DNA of 64,000 nt from Agrobacterium tumefaciens (GCF_013318015.2 NZ_CP115842.1:62001-126000); one strand, 5' to 3'; shown: positions 1 through 11,128, counted from the stretch's first letter. The notes: generated from the sequence alone by a model not told the origin. A program made the numbers and translations.

Positions 1-2
1 TT

Positions 3-590
3 CTTGTGGCTGCGGCAGGCGAATTCGTTGCGCACGGTCTGGAAGGTGCAAATATCGAGGCTATCGCCTATTCGGCTGGCGTTAACAAGGCACTTGTCTA
101 TCGGCATTTTTCCCGCAAGGAAGTGTTGTTCCGGCATGTGCTGGAAGACGCTTACCGGGCGATGCGCGATGCAGAGGAATCGCTGGCGATGCCTTCGGAT
201 CCGGTTGCTGCGCTCGACCGGCTTGTGGAGTTCACCTTTGACTACTACCGGAACAATCAGGGCTTCCTGACGCTTGTCGGCATCGAGAACCTGCACGGTG
301 GCGAGAACATCCGCGAATCGGAGCCCGAAACGGTATATGCCGGAAATATTTCCCGGATGGTGGCAGGCATTCTGGAGCGTGGCGCCACAGCTGGCGTGTT
401 TCGCCCTCGGTTGGACCCTGTCGAGTTATGGCTGTCAATCTCGAATCTGTGCTGGGCCACGGTCTCCACGGCACACACCATCCGCTTTACCTTCGGGCGG
501 GACGTTCTTGCTGAACCGGCGCGCAGCGCGCGCCTTGCCCATATCCAGGAAATGATCCGGCGTTACGCGTTGAGGCCGGACCACTTGTAG
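3..590 (+). CDS. TetR/AcrR-family transcriptional regulator (5' end outside window)
   Basis: One-component repressor of the TetR family. The helix-turn-helix is recognisable at the very start (IEAIAYSAGVNKALVYRHF, the usual family pattern), followed by a helical ligand-binding domain of about 150 residues. The frame is open to the first base and the usual first 10-15 residues before the HTH are missing, so the true start lies upstream of the window. The GTG at 6 is unlikely to be the real start. The ligand is unknown. The gene ends inside the 3' end of the convergent IclR gene (28-base overlap). It may control genes to its left or the hydantoinase/importer genes to its right; the sequence does not decide. 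Confidence 0.85.
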   Translation, partial: LVAAAGEFVAHGLEGANIEAIAYSAGVNKALVYRHFSRKEVLFRHVLEDAYRAMRDAEESLAMPSDPVAALDRLVEFTFDYYRNNQGFLTLVGIENLHGGENIRESEPETVYAGNISRMVAGILERGATAGVFRPRLDPVELWLSISNLCWATVSTAHTIRFTFGRDVLAEPARSARLAHIQEMIRRYALRPDHL

Positions 591-1327
591 GGCAGTGCTT
601 CAGACATCAGCGCGACGCAGCGCTGCGCCTCGTCATCCGAAACGCTGTTGGCCAGCGCAAGCAGAGAAACCCCGGTTTCGCCATAACGATTGTCACCGGG
701 CGCGGGCGCAAAGGAAAGCGTCCAGACCTCGTACCCCGCCGCCTTGCGCGTACCGATCACATAGCCTTTTTCAAGGAACATCTCGATCTCGGCGCGGATG
801 GTATCCGTTTCGATCTGCCATTGTTCGTAATGCGGGGCGTTGATTTCGAGGATGCGTTCGCGGGATTCCCTGTCCAGCCGCGCCATCATGCAAACCCCGG
901 CATGGCCGATACCAAGCGGCAGACGCCCGCCCACGCCCGAAAGCAAGGGTTGGACCGGCGCTGCGCTGAGCTGGAAATCGAGGCAAACAGATTCGAAACC
1001 CGACCGCGCCATGAGAAAACTTGATATGTTTGTGCCGGCGGTGATGGAAATAAGCGCCGGACGGAAAAGATCGACCAGATCACCAATACCTGGCACGCGC
1101 TGCGCCAGCGCATAAATCGCGCTCCCCAGCCTGTAGTTGCCGCGCCGACCGCTCTGCTCAACAAAACCGTAATGAGACAGTCCCGTCAGAGCCCGATGCA
1201 CCGCCGATTTAGCGTCACCGATCCCATCTGCGATTTCAGCAAGGCTCATGCCGCCGACACCCGCATTGCCTAGCGCCAGAAGAATTTCCGCACCGCGTTC
1301 GACATTGCTGGACGATTGCTTTGCCAT
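563..1327 (-). CDS. IclR-family transcriptional regulator
   Basis: 254-residue regulator. The N-terminal winged HTH (about residues 8-65, with LAEIADGIGDAKSAVHRAL) is followed by an IclR effector-binding domain. Length is normal for the family. The ATG start is preceded by a GGGGA Shine-Dalgarno sequence. It lies downstream of hyuA-hyuB on the same strand but is separated from hyuB by a predicted terminator, so it probably has its own promoter at 1328-1448. It is the natural candidate regulator of the hydantoinase and peptide-importer operons. A sequence motif shared between its promoter and the hyuA/importer divergent promoter supports this (see findings). The effector is unknown. Confidence 0.88.
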   Translation of the reverse strand: MAKQSSSNVERGAEILLALGNAGVGGMSLAEIADGIGDAKSAVHRALTGLSHYGFVEQSGRRGNYRLGSAIYALAQRVPGIGDLVDLFRPALISITAGTNISSFLMARSGFESVCLDFQLSAAPVQPLLSGVGGRLPLGIGHAGVCMMARLDRESRERILEINAPHYEQWQIETDTIRAEIEMFLEKGYVIGTRKAAGYEVWTLSFAPAPGDNRYGETGVSLLALANSVSDDEAQRCVALMSEALPYKWSGLNA

Positions 1328-1416
1328 GCTGTCCCCTGGGTTTCGGTGAATATATCATTCATTAAAATCCGATAATTGGAACTGGATTAGGCAATATGGC
1401 ATGGGTAGTCAAGCGG

Positions 1417-1430
1417 GTTAAAAAATTGGG
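1417..1430. promoter_or_regulatory. Shared promoter motif, copy 1 (IclR gene promoter)
   Basis: The sequence GTTAAAAAATTGGG lies upstream of the IclR gene. A near copy, GTTAAAAAATTTGGG, occurs at 5450-5464 between hyuA and the peptide-binding protein gene. An AT-rich motif present at both promoters of this module is a candidate operator for the IclR protein. This is inferred from two copies only. Confidence 0.3.
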
Positions 1431-1448
1431 ACCTCAAGCCGCTCGCCC

Positions 1449-1485
1449 AAAAAAGACCCGGCTCCCTATGGAGGGAAACCGGGCC
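1449..1485 (-). terminator. Rho-independent terminator after hyuB
   Basis: On the minus strand a GC-rich hairpin (CCCGGTTTCCCT pairing with AGGGAGCCGGG with one bulged base, loop CCAT) is followed directly by a run of six T. It sits 12 bases past the hyuB stop codon and separates hyuAB from the downstream IclR gene. Confidence 0.75.
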
Positions 1486-1496
1486 AGCTTGGGAAA

Positions 1497-3149
1497 TCAG
1501 AGCCCGTAAACGGATCTGGCCGCTTCGGAGGAAATGCGTCCGTCACGGACGTCGGCTGCAATGGATGCCGGGTCGCGCATGGAGGGCTCGCCATATCCGC
1601 CGGCACCGGGGGTTACGATCTCGAGAATATCACCCTTGAAGATGTCGCCGGCACCATTCACCAGCCGCTCGGGCGCACCGAGAATGGTGAAGGAGCCAAG
1701 ACCACCTGCAAGGCCACCATCCAGACCCCAGGGGCGCGAGACGAAGCGGGAGCCACCGACGGAGACCCGGCAATCTGCTTCTGCGCGATACACGCGGCGA
1801 AGACCCATGCCACCCCTGAACTGTCCGCCACCACCGGAACCGTCGACCAATTCATAGGCAACCAGCGTTAGCGGATATTCGGTTTCAAGCGATTCCAGTG
1901 GCAGGTTGGACGTATTTGTCATGTGGACATGCACGCCGTCCAGGCCATCCTTGTTATGCCGCGCCCCGAAGCCGCCGCCGATAGTTTCGAGATAGACCCA
2001 GAGGCTGCCGTCCGCGCGTGTACCAGAGAAGCTCGCAACCGCGACAGATCCGTTGCAGGCAGCGGTCACGCGGTGCGGAACCACCTTCGCGAGTGCGCCA
2101 TGGATGAGATCGACCACACGCTGGCATGCGGCAATGCGGCCATCGACTGCGGCCGGGTGAGCGCAATTGAGCAATGTACCCTTTTTCGCCGTCACATGGA
2201 TCGGCCGGGCCAGACCGGCATTTGGCAGGACGGTTGGATCAACAACTGTCTTCACCGCATAATAGACTGTGGAAAGGAGCGCGGTATAGACCACGTTCAG
2301 ACCGGCGCGAACCTGCGGCGGGCTGACGAAGTCAAGATGCATCTCGTCACCCTTGACGGTAATTGTCACCGAAAATTCGAGCTCGTCCCGCAGCGATTCC
2401 GCATCGAACATATCCGAAAAGCTGTAGGTGCCATCCGGAATGGAAGCGATGCCGGCGCGCATCTTGCGTTCGGCATAGTCCATCAGTTCGCGACCAGCAG
2501 CGAGAACCGTTCCGGTGGAATACTTGTCGCAGAGTTCCTTGAGGCGCGTCACGCCAAGGCGGTTCGCTGCCATCTGGGCGCGCAGGTCCGACATTCGCTC
2601 ATGCGGCACCTGGCAGTTCAGGAGAAACAGCTTCTGGATGTCTTCCTGAAGAATGCCCTTTCGATAGAGGCGAACCGGGGGAATGCGCAGGCCTTCCTGA
2701 TATATGTGGGCATGGCCGCGATCTGCGAAGTCGGAATGGTGCGCTGTATTGATCGCCCAGGCGATCAACTTGCCGTCCTGGAAAATCGGCTCCGCCAGAA
2801 CGATATCCGGCAGATGAGTGCCGCCACCCTCATAGGCGTCGTTGCCGATAAACACGTCGCCAGGAGCAAGACTATCCGCGCCGACATGCTCCAGAATATA
2901 GGGAATAAAGCCGATAAACGAGCCGAGATGCATCGGGATATGTTCGGCCTGGCAAAGCATTGCCCCCCTGGCGTCGAACAGTGCCGTCGAGCAATCGCGG
3001 CGTTCCTTGATATTGGTGGAATAGCTGGCACGAACGAGCGCCTCTCCCATTTCCTCGACGGTGGAGGCAAATGCGCTGCCGATGACCTCGACAGTTATCG
3101 GATTGAGTGCTGCAGCAGGGTTCTGTGCGATGGCTGCATTCGTCATCAT
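1497..3149 (-). CDS. hyuB: Hydantoinase B/oxoprolinase family protein (N-methylhydantoinase B-like)
   Basis: 550-residue beta subunit of the ATP-dependent hydantoinase/5-oxoprolinase family, which cleaves cyclic amides (hydantoins, 5-oxoproline, related lactams) at the cost of ATP together with the A subunit. Family features seen are an N-terminal IKERRDCSTALFD block, GNDAYEGGGTHLPD, and a glycine-rich C-terminus (GGSGGGGQFRGGMGLRR; PGAGGYGEP). Its ATG overlaps the hyuA stop (ATGATG), so the two are translationally coupled; a second ATG three bases on is also possible. GGAGGG precedes it. The exact substrate cannot be read from sequence. The adjacent peptide/cyclic-amide-type importer suggests an imported small amide. 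Confidence 0.88.
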   Translation of the reverse strand: MMTNAAIAQNPAAALNPITVEVIGSAFASTVEEMGEALVRASYSTNIKERRDCSTALFDARGAMLCQAEHIPMHLGSFIGFIPYILEHVGADSLAPGDVFIGNDAYEGGGTHLPDIVLAEPIFQDGKLIAWAINTAHHSDFADRGHAHIYQEGLRIPPVRLYRKGILQEDIQKLFLLNCQVPHERMSDLRAQMAANRLGVTRLKELCDKYSTGTVLAAGRELMDYAERKMRAGIASIPDGTYSFSDMFDAESLRDELEFSVTITVKGDEMHLDFVSPPQVRAGLNVVYTALLSTVYYAVKTVVDPTVLPNAGLARPIHVTAKKGTLLNCAHPAAVDGRIAACQRVVDLIHGALAKVVPHRVTAACNGSVAVASFSGTRADGSLWVYLETIGGGFGARHNKDGLDGVHVHMTNTSNLPLESLETEYPLTLVAYELVDGSGGGGQFRGGMGLRRVYRAEADCRVSVGGSRFVSRPWGLDGGLAGGLGSFTILGAPERLVNGAGDIFKGDILEIVTPGAGGYGEPSMRDPASIAADVRDGRISSEAARSVYGL

Positions 3150-5197
3150 TTTCCCTCCACGATGAGGTTGAGATAGGCATCGACCGTAGCGACATATCCA
3201 GGCGGCAGAACCGTGGTCGAATCCATCTGGTCGATAATGGCAGGACCGGCGACGACGTTACCGGGTTTCAGAAGATCGCGGTTATAGAGCGTCGCCGCAG
3301 TAAAACCGCCGGCTTCGGCCATCCAGACATCACGCTTGCCGGAGATCGCAGCAGAGGAATCCTCGCCCTCCATCTCGCGGGCCTTGAACGCTGCTTTTTC
3401 GACGACGCCGCTTGCGACCAAACGATAGGTAACAAGCTGCACCGGCTCACCTTCGGCGATGAAGCCATAGAGCTGGCGATGCGCCTGCTCGAAACGCTCC
3501 TTGACGAGGCGGAAGGTTTCCTCGGTGATCGGGCCTTCCGGCAAGGCGACTGCGATCTCGTAATTCTGGCCGGCGTAGCGGCAATCGACGGTGCGGGTGA
3601 CAACGCGGGCGGCTGGTGCGATTTTCTCACGCTCGAACCAGGCATTGGCTTGAGCAGAAAGGCCATCATACAGCGTGGAGATCGTTCCCGACGCCACCTG
3701 GTCGAGACGATGCAGGACAGTCGCCGAGAAGTCCGTTCTCAGATCCGTCATCAAGAGGCCAAGAGCGCATAAGACGCCCGGGGTCTTCGGCACGACGATG
3801 CGCTTCATGCCCAACTCACGGGCCAGACGCACGGCATGCACCGGACCCGCTCCGCCGAAGGCGACCAGCGCGTAGTCACGCGGATCATGGCCACGCTGGA
3901 CCGAAATCACGCGAATGGCCTTGGCCATGTTGGCCGTCACGATGTCGAGAATGCCGTTCGCGGTTTCCAGAACGCCCATATTGAGCTTTTCCGCAAGCCG
4001 CTCGACGGCCTTTACCGACAGCGAACGGTCAATCTTCATTCGGCCGTTGAGCAGATATTCCGGGTTCTGTGTCTGAAGTACGACATTGGCGTCAGTGACC
4101 GTCGGCTCGTCATTGCCAAGGCCGTAGCAGGCCGGACCAGGATTGGCGCCTGCAGAACGCGGACCGACTTTCAGGTGATTGCCGGAATCGATATAGGCGA
4201 TCGAGCCACCACCGGCCCCGACCGTGTGTATATCGAGCATCGGAGCCTTGATCGGATAACCGTGGACCACCGACTCGTTCACCACTCGGCACTGACCATC
4301 AGCAAGCAGTGCAACGTCAGAGCTGGTACCGCCCATGTCAAACGTGATGAGGTTGTCGATGCCGGTCATGCGACCAACCGCCTGGGCAGCGACAACACCG
4401 GTCGAGGGACCGGACAGAACCGTGCGTACCGGCATTTCGGCAGCAGTATCAAAGCCGATAACGCCGCCATTCGACTGGGTGAGCTGCGGCGCAACCGTGA
4501 TGCCGAGATCGGTGAGCTTGCCGGACAGCGATTTCACATAACCCTGCATGACGGGGCCGAGATAGGCATTGACGACCGTGGTCGACAATCGCTCGAACTC
4601 ACGGAATTCCGGCGCGATACGGTGTGACAGCGAATGGAAGGCTTCAGGAAACTCATCTTCCAGAATGCGGGCCGCGATCTTCTCATGCTCGGCGTGCATG
4701 AAAGAATACAGAAAATTGACTGCGACCGCCTTTACGCCATCGGCCTTCAGAGCCCGCACCGCTTCGCGCAATGCGGTCTCGTCCAGTGGTGTTTCAACAG
4801 TGCCAGTGGCCAAAACACGCTCTTCAATACCGAAGCGCAGGTGACGCTCGACCAGAAGTTCAGGCTTATCTGCCTGGAGGTCATAGAGGTCCGGGCGTTT
4901 CTGACGGCCGATTTCCAGCAGATCGCGGAAACCACCGGTCGTCAGAAGCCCTGTTTTTGCGCCACGACCCTGAATGAGCGCGTTTGTGGCAACCGTTGTA
5001 CCGTGACCGACATAAGAAACGTCCTCGGCCTTGATGCCTACGCGCTCGATGCCATCGGCCACACCCTGCGTGATCCCGCGCGAAGGGTCATCCGGTGTCG
5101 ATGAAACCTTCCAGATCACCACCTCGCCCGTCTCATCCTCAAACAGACAAACATCGGTAAAAGTACCACCGGAATCCACGCCAATCCGCCATGCCAT
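3146..5197 (-). CDS. hyuA: Hydantoinase/oxoprolinase A family protein (N-methylhydantoinase A-like)
   Basis: 683-residue alpha (ATP-binding) subunit. The N-terminal GVDSGGTFTDV phosphate-binding loop, HGTTVATNALIQGRG, and DMGGTSSDV are the hallmark motifs of the ASKHA-fold hydantoinase A family. Length fits the usual 680-700 residues. The reading frame is open a further 43 codons upstream, but ATG at 5197 has an AAGGAG ribosome site at good spacing and matches family N-termini, so it is preferred. First gene of the hyuA-hyuB operon, transcribed away from the peptide-importer operon across a 476-base divergent promoter region. Cytosolic. 5-oxoprolinase, hydantoinase and caprolactamase-like activities are all possible. 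Confidence 0.88.
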   Translation of the reverse strand: MAWRIGVDSGGTFTDVCLFEDETGEVVIWKVSSTPDDPSRGITQGVADGIERVGIKAEDVSYVGHGTTVATNALIQGRGAKTGLLTTGGFRDLLEIGRQKRPDLYDLQADKPELLVERHLRFGIEERVLATGTVETPLDETALREAVRALKADGVKAVAVNFLYSFMHAEHEKIAARILEDEFPEAFHSLSHRIAPEFREFERLSTTVVNAYLGPVMQGYVKSLSGKLTDLGITVAPQLTQSNGGVIGFDTAAEMPVRTVLSGPSTGVVAAQAVGRMTGIDNLITFDMGGTSSDVALLADGQCRVVNESVVHGYPIKAPMLDIHTVGAGGGSIAYIDSGNHLKVGPRSAGANPGPACYGLGNDEPTVTDANVVLQTQNPEYLLNGRMKIDRSLSVKAVERLAEKLNMGVLETANGILDIVTANMAKAIRVISVQRGHDPRDYALVAFGGAGPVHAVRLARELGMKRIVVPKTPGVLCALGLLMTDLRTDFSATVLHRLDQVASGTISTLYDGLSAQANAWFEREKIAPAARVVTRTVDCRYAGQNYEIAVALPEGPITEETFRLVKERFEQAHRQLYGFIAEGEPVQLVTYRLVASGVVEKAAFKAREMEGEDSSAAISGKRDVWMAEAGGFTAATLYNRDLLKPGNVVAGPAIIDQMDSTTVLPPGYVATVDAYLNLIVEGK

Positions 5198-5394
5198 GGC
5201 TCGCTCCTTCTTCTGGATGTCATAAGGCAACGCCTCATCTGGAGGTCGTGCGACACTGCCTTGATTGCATGCGCCGCCCGCTGCGAAAGCCAAGCCTTCG
5301 GCCCCGGAGAAACGGCTGCCGGGCAATCCGGGCCAGTTGTTCAGACCCTATGATCGGCTTCATTCCCTTGTCAATCTCAATTCCATTATTACGA

Positions 5395-5430
5395 CCAGAA
5401 TATTTCTGGTATTCCTATAATTAGATTATA
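5395..5430. promoter_or_regulatory. Tandem palindromes (operator candidates)
   Basis: Two perfect 6-3-6 inverted repeats lie 6 bases apart. CCAGAA-TAT-TTCTGG is at 5395-5409 and TATAAT-TAG-ATTATA at 5416-5430. Such paired dyads between divergent operons are typical operator arrangements. The binding protein would be the nearby IclR or TetR regulator (inference). Confidence 0.45.
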
Positions 5431-5522
5431 AGACAAAATTACGCCGGACGTTAAAAAATTTGGGTTCTTATTCCGTTATTTGACACAAAGATTTCCCAAT
5501 GAATTAATTAATGGAATTTCGC

Positions 5523-5552
5523 TTGACACCCGGAAAAGGCTCTCTTTATTGT
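5523..5552 (+). promoter_or_regulatory. Sigma70-like promoter for the peptide-importer operon
   Basis: A perfect TTGACA -35 element at 5523-5528 is followed after 18 bases by TATTGT (4 of 6 matches to the -10 consensus). It lies about 120 bases upstream of the binding-protein start codon on the correct strand. Confidence 0.45.
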
Positions 5553-5673
5553 TTTCGATATCGACGGGACCAGATCACGCCCACCGGGACAGACAGGTTT
5601 CCGGAAAGGTGGCGCGCCGAAATCGTCCACGCCGGCTGGCAAGCATGTATCAACACATAATGGGGAACTAACC

Positions 5674-7203
5674 ATGATACTCGATCGCCGTACCCTTCTA
5701 AAACTGACCGCCGCTTCAGGTGCCGCATTTGCCATCGGAGCGTCCAGATCCTTTGCGCAGGCCTCTTCCGACACATTGCGCATCGGCCTTTCCACCTATC
5801 CCGCTCATCTGAAACCGTGGGTGAATGTCGGCTATGCCGGCCAACTCGTTTCTTCGCTGATCAACCGTTTCCTCATGGCCTACACGCCAGAAGGCAAACT
5901 TGTGGGTGAATTGGCCGAAAGCTTCGACCGAGAAGGCGACCGCGCCTGGGTGATCAAGCTGAAGGATGTTAAATTCTCCGACGGCCAGCCCGTCACCTCG
6001 GCCGACATCGAATGGAATATCGAGAAGATCAAGGCGGAGGGCTCCGGTGCCTATACCCGTGATGCGATGCTCGAAGTCGAAAAGGTCGAGATTGTCGATG
6101 ACCGCACCTTCAAGCTCCTGACGAAATCACCGAACGCGGCGCTGCCGGCGCTCTTCGCCAACCCCTTCCTGCAGATCATCGCCAAGGGTTCGACCGACAA
6201 ACAGGACCATGGCATAGGCGCGGGCCCGTTCACGCTGGCCAATGCAGAAAAGGGCGTAGGCCTGGATTTCGAAGCCTCCCCGCATTATTTCAAGGACGGC
6301 TTGCCGCATTTCAAGAAGGTTCGTGTCACCGCCTACGCCGACGAAAACCTACGTGTTGCAGCGATCACTGCGGGCGATGTCGATGTGATCGATTACGTTC
6401 CGTGGAGCGCAATGGACCAGCTCGACAAGGACGCCAGTGTTGCGCTTGAGACAGCTGCCACAGGCGCTTTCATGTTCCTGTCGTTCAACGGAGCTGGTGC
6501 GTTCAAGGACCAGCGCCTGCGGCGCGCCGTTTCCCTCGCCATTCGCCGCGAAGAGATCGTCAAGGGCGTGTTCTTCGGTCGTGGCGCAGTGCTCGAAGGC
6601 GTGCCGCGCTCGTCCGCGACGCCGTTCTACAACGCCGAACTCGCCAAGGGGCAGAGCTACGACCCCGACCGCGCCAAGGCGCTGATTAAGGAGGCCGGTG
6701 CAGAAGGTGTGACCGTCAATTTGCTCTCGACCGCGCAGTACGGCATGCACCGCGATACCGCCGTCATCGTCCAGGGCCATCTGGCTGAAGTCGGCATCAA
6801 CGTGACACTGACGATGCCCGACTGGTCCACCCGCGTTACAATGGGTAACCGTGGCCAGGGCGATTTCGCCATTCAGGGTCTCGGCCTCGACACCTTCGAT
6901 CCGGATGCGACAAGCGCCCTTATTGACCCGACGCTGTCGCCTACCTTCTTCCGCTCACGCAATTTCGAGGTTCCAGGCCTGACCGAGTTGCTCGCCAAGG
7001 GCCGTGCGGAGTTCGACCTGGAAAAGCGCAAGGCGATATATGCCGAAGTCGACAAGCTCGTCATCGAATACACGCCTTTTTGCGGTCTTTCCTACCGCGC
7101 CACCGGCTTTGCCCACCTGAAGCGCGTCAACAATTTCCATATGCTTCCGGACCAGATTTCTCCCTTCTCCGGTCGCCTTTTCGACGAGCTTTCGCTGTCG
7201 TAA
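5674..7203 (+). CDS. ABC transporter substrate-binding protein, peptide/nickel family (SBP_bac_5)
   Basis: 509-residue periplasmic binding protein of the DppA/OppA type. The N-terminus is a twin-arginine-like signal (DRRTLLKLTAASGAAFAIG) with a likely cleavage after SFAQA. The body follows the family 5 layout, including the conserved region around VIKLKDVKFSDGQPVTSADIEWNIEK. ATG is preceded by GGGGA. First gene of the importer operon (binding protein, permeases, ATPase). The ligand is probably a short peptide or peptide-like amide, perhaps the substrate of the divergent hydantoinase (inference). Three hairpins follow the stop codon and may raise its mRNA level over the downstream genes. Confidence 0.9.
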   Translation: MILDRRTLLKLTAASGAAFAIGASRSFAQASSDTLRIGLSTYPAHLKPWVNVGYAGQLVSSLINRFLMAYTPEGKLVGELAESFDREGDRAWVIKLKDVKFSDGQPVTSADIEWNIEKIKAEGSGAYTRDAMLEVEKVEIVDDRTFKLLTKSPNAALPALFANPFLQIIAKGSTDKQDHGIGAGPFTLANAEKGVGLDFEASPHYFKDGLPHFKKVRVTAYADENLRVAAITAGDVDVIDYVPWSAMDQLDKDASVALETAATGAFMFLSFNGAGAFKDQRLRRAVSLAIRREEIVKGVFFGRGAVLEGVPRSSATPFYNAELAKGQSYDPDRAKALIKEAGAEGVTVNLLSTAQYGMHRDTAVIVQGHLAEVGINVTLTMPDWSTRVTMGNRGQGDFAIQGLGLDTFDPDATSALIDPTLSPTFFRSRNFEVPGLTELLAKGRAEFDLEKRKAIYAEVDKLVIEYTPFCGLSYRATGFAHLKRVNNFHMLPDQISPFSGRLFDELSLS

Positions 7204-7215
7204 CATCTGGAATTA

Positions 7216-7296
7216 GCCCGGTCGGCACTCGCCTGTCCGGGCACCCGTTTCTCATCTTCCGTGCGGAAGAGGCCTGAAAGGCTAGTATTTTCAGGC
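7216..7296 (+). terminator. Three tandem hairpins between binding protein and permease genes
   Basis: Hairpin 1 (7216-7242) pairs GCCCGG with CCGGGC and has an inner GGC/GCC step. Hairpin 2 (7255-7270) pairs TCTTCCG with CGGAAGA. Hairpin 3 (7272-7296) pairs GCCTGAAA with TTTCAGGC. None has a long T-run, so they more likely stabilise the upstream transcript or cause partial termination than end the operon. Confidence 0.5.
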
Positions 7297-7329
7297 TGAC
7301 GTTGCATGGCTGACTGCCGGAGGGTCTTC

Positions 7330-8277
7330 ATGTTCTGGTTCCTGCAGCGAATTGCCATTTCTCTGGCACTGCTCTGGGTCGTTACCAGCCTCGTCTTTCT
7401 TTCCATTTATATGGTGCCAGGCGATCCGGCTGAACTGCTGCTTTCAGGAGAAGGTTCGACGCCCGACGCGGCTTCGGTTGCGCAGTTGCGCAACGATCTG
7501 GGCCTCGACCGGCCGATACTGACGCAATATGTCGATCGGATGTCCGGCCTCATTCGCTTTGATCTCGGCAACTCGATGATCGACGGTTCACCGGTCGCAC
7601 CCGAAATTGCCAAACGCCTGCCGCGTACACTTGAGCTGATCGCAGCCGCCGCGATCCTCAGTTTGATCATCGGCGTACCGGTCGGCGTTGCCGCAGCCTT
7701 GCGACAGGGCGGCAGTTTCGATCGCGTCTCGAATTTTCTTGCCGGTTTTGCCCAGGGCATCCCCGTTTTCGTCGCCGGTACGTTGATAATTCTGGTCTTT
7801 GCCCAGATGTGGAAGCTGGTGCCAGCCGGTGGATACGTCAATATTTCAGACGACCCCGGCAAGCATCTGATCCTGCTGGCAATGCCCGCCTTCGCCATCG
7901 CGCTCGGTCTTGCGGCGATCGTCGTGCGCATCGCGCGTGCCTCAGTGCTCGATGTTCTGCCGCTGGATTATGTCCGAACCGCACGCGCCAAGGGTCTGCC
8001 GCAACGGCGCATAATTGCCCGCCACGTGCTGCGCAACGCGCTGATGCCGGTCATCACGGTCTTCGCGCTCAATCTTGGCGGCCTGTTCGGCGGCACGGTA
8101 CTGGTGGAATATGTCTTCAACTGGCCAGGCTTGTCCGGCATGCTGGTCAGCGCCGTCAATTCCCGTGACTACCCCACAGTTACTGCGGTCATCCTGGTCA
8201 TTTCGGCCCTGTTCATCACGCTCAACCTCATCGTCGATATTGTCTACGGTGTCACCGATCCGAGGATTCGCAAATGA
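7330..8277 (+). CDS. ABC transporter permease, DppB/OppB type
   Basis: 315-residue inner-membrane permease with about six hydrophobic segments. The first is directly at the N-terminus (FLQRIAISLALLWVVTSLVF). The cytoplasmic EAA-like loop is DYVRTARAKGLPQRRIIARH. The ATG at 7330 has GGAGG six bases upstream and starts with the family-typical arrangement, so it is preferred over the ATG at 7306. The stop codon overlaps the next gene by four bases. Confidence 0.9.
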   Translation: MFWFLQRIAISLALLWVVTSLVFLSIYMVPGDPAELLLSGEGSTPDAASVAQLRNDLGLDRPILTQYVDRMSGLIRFDLGNSMIDGSPVAPEIAKRLPRTLELIAAAAILSLIIGVPVGVAAALRQGGSFDRVSNFLAGFAQGIPVFVAGTLIILVFAQMWKLVPAGGYVNISDDPGKHLILLAMPAFAIALGLAAIVVRIARASVLDVLPLDYVRTARAKGLPQRRIIARHVLRNALMPVITVFALNLGGLFGGTVLVEYVFNWPGLSGMLVSAVNSRDYPTVTAVILVISALFITLNLIVDIVYGVTDPRIRK

Positions 8278-9112
8278 CGCGCTCGCTTCGTCTCGTCTGG
8301 CCGCTGCTGCTCGCTCTCATCGCACTGATATGCCTGCTTGCTCCAGTACTGCCCCTGTCAGATCCTCTGAAGATGACCATGGGTCAGCGGTTCGCCGGGC
8401 CTTCTTCAGCTTTCCCGCTCGGGCAGGATGAAATGGGCCGCGACATTCTCTCCCGGCTGGTCTTCGGCATCCGTATCTCGCTGTTTATCGCCCTCTCGAC
8501 CTCCATCCTTTCGGGCGTCATCGGTACCGCATTCGGCATTATCGGCGGTTACATGCGAGGTTTTCCGGAAATCCTGACGCTCAGGGCCATGGATGTCGTG
8601 CTCTGTTTCCCCCCGCTGCTCCTCGCCATGCTCGCCGTAACCCTTTATGGGCCAGGCCCCATGACACTGATCCCCGTGCTTGCCGCAGTGTTCGTTCCCG
8701 GCTTCACCCGCATCGCCTATGCCAGCGTGCTTACCGTTCGCTCGCAGGATTATGTCGAGGCGGTACAGGCCATGGGTGCCAGTAACATCCGCATCATGTT
8801 GAAAACCATTTTACCCAACATCATGGGACCTCTTCTGGTTCAGGCCAGCTTCGTCACGGCGGCGGCGGTTGTGCTTGAATCGGGCCTGTCCTTCCTTGGT
8901 CTCGGCGTCGTCCCTCCCTCGCCCTCACTCGGGCTGATGATCGGAACCGGCCGGGCGGCCATCGCTCATCAGCCCATGCTGCTTGTCTGGCCCTGTCTGG
9001 CGCTGGTCGTGATGATCCTCGTGCTCAACGGGGTCTGCGATCTGCTGCGCGACTGGCTCGACCCGCGTTCGGCGGCAGGAGCCGTCCTTGCGGGCGGCGG
9101 CGAGAGCGGCGT

Positions 9113-9116
<4 letters not shown>
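8274..9116 (+). CDS. ABC transporter permease, DppC/OppC type
   Basis: 280-residue inner-membrane permease. The N-terminal membrane segment is followed by the typical LGQDEMGRDILSRLVFGIR block of the OppC N-terminal region, then five further hydrophobic segments. The EAA loop is DYVEAVQAMGASNIRIMLKTI. It overlaps the DppB-type gene by ATGA and forms the heterodimeric channel with it. Confidence 0.9.
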
Positions 9117-10957
<1,841 letters not shown>

Positions 10958-11128
10958 TCTGGCCCTGCGCTTCCATATCAGCCTGGACGACCTGACGGGA
11001 AACCTGGAAGTTTTCCGAGCAGTAAGATGTCTGCGGGATGACCGGCGCGGCAAGTATCAGCCGGCCTGTAGCACGTCTCGCAGAAGCGGGACCGCGCACC
11101 GGGCGCCATCTCTTGATCTTTAAGAATC

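Larger units (their letters stand above)
5198..5673. promoter_or_regulatory. Divergent promoter region between hyuA and the peptide importer
   Basis: 476 bases without a supported gene and clearly more AT-rich than its neighbours, especially 5380-5520. It must carry promoters for both hyuA (minus) and the binding-protein gene (plus). It holds two perfect short palindromes, the shared GTTAAAAAATTTGGG motif at 5450-5464, and a sigma70-like promoter at 5523-5552 (listed separately). Confidence 0.6.

Noticed and set aside
1923..3176. 417-codon open frame on the plus strand
   Set aside because: Lies antisense to hyuB, whose motifs are clear. No domain is recognisable and it is explained by the GC-rich codon pattern of hyuB.
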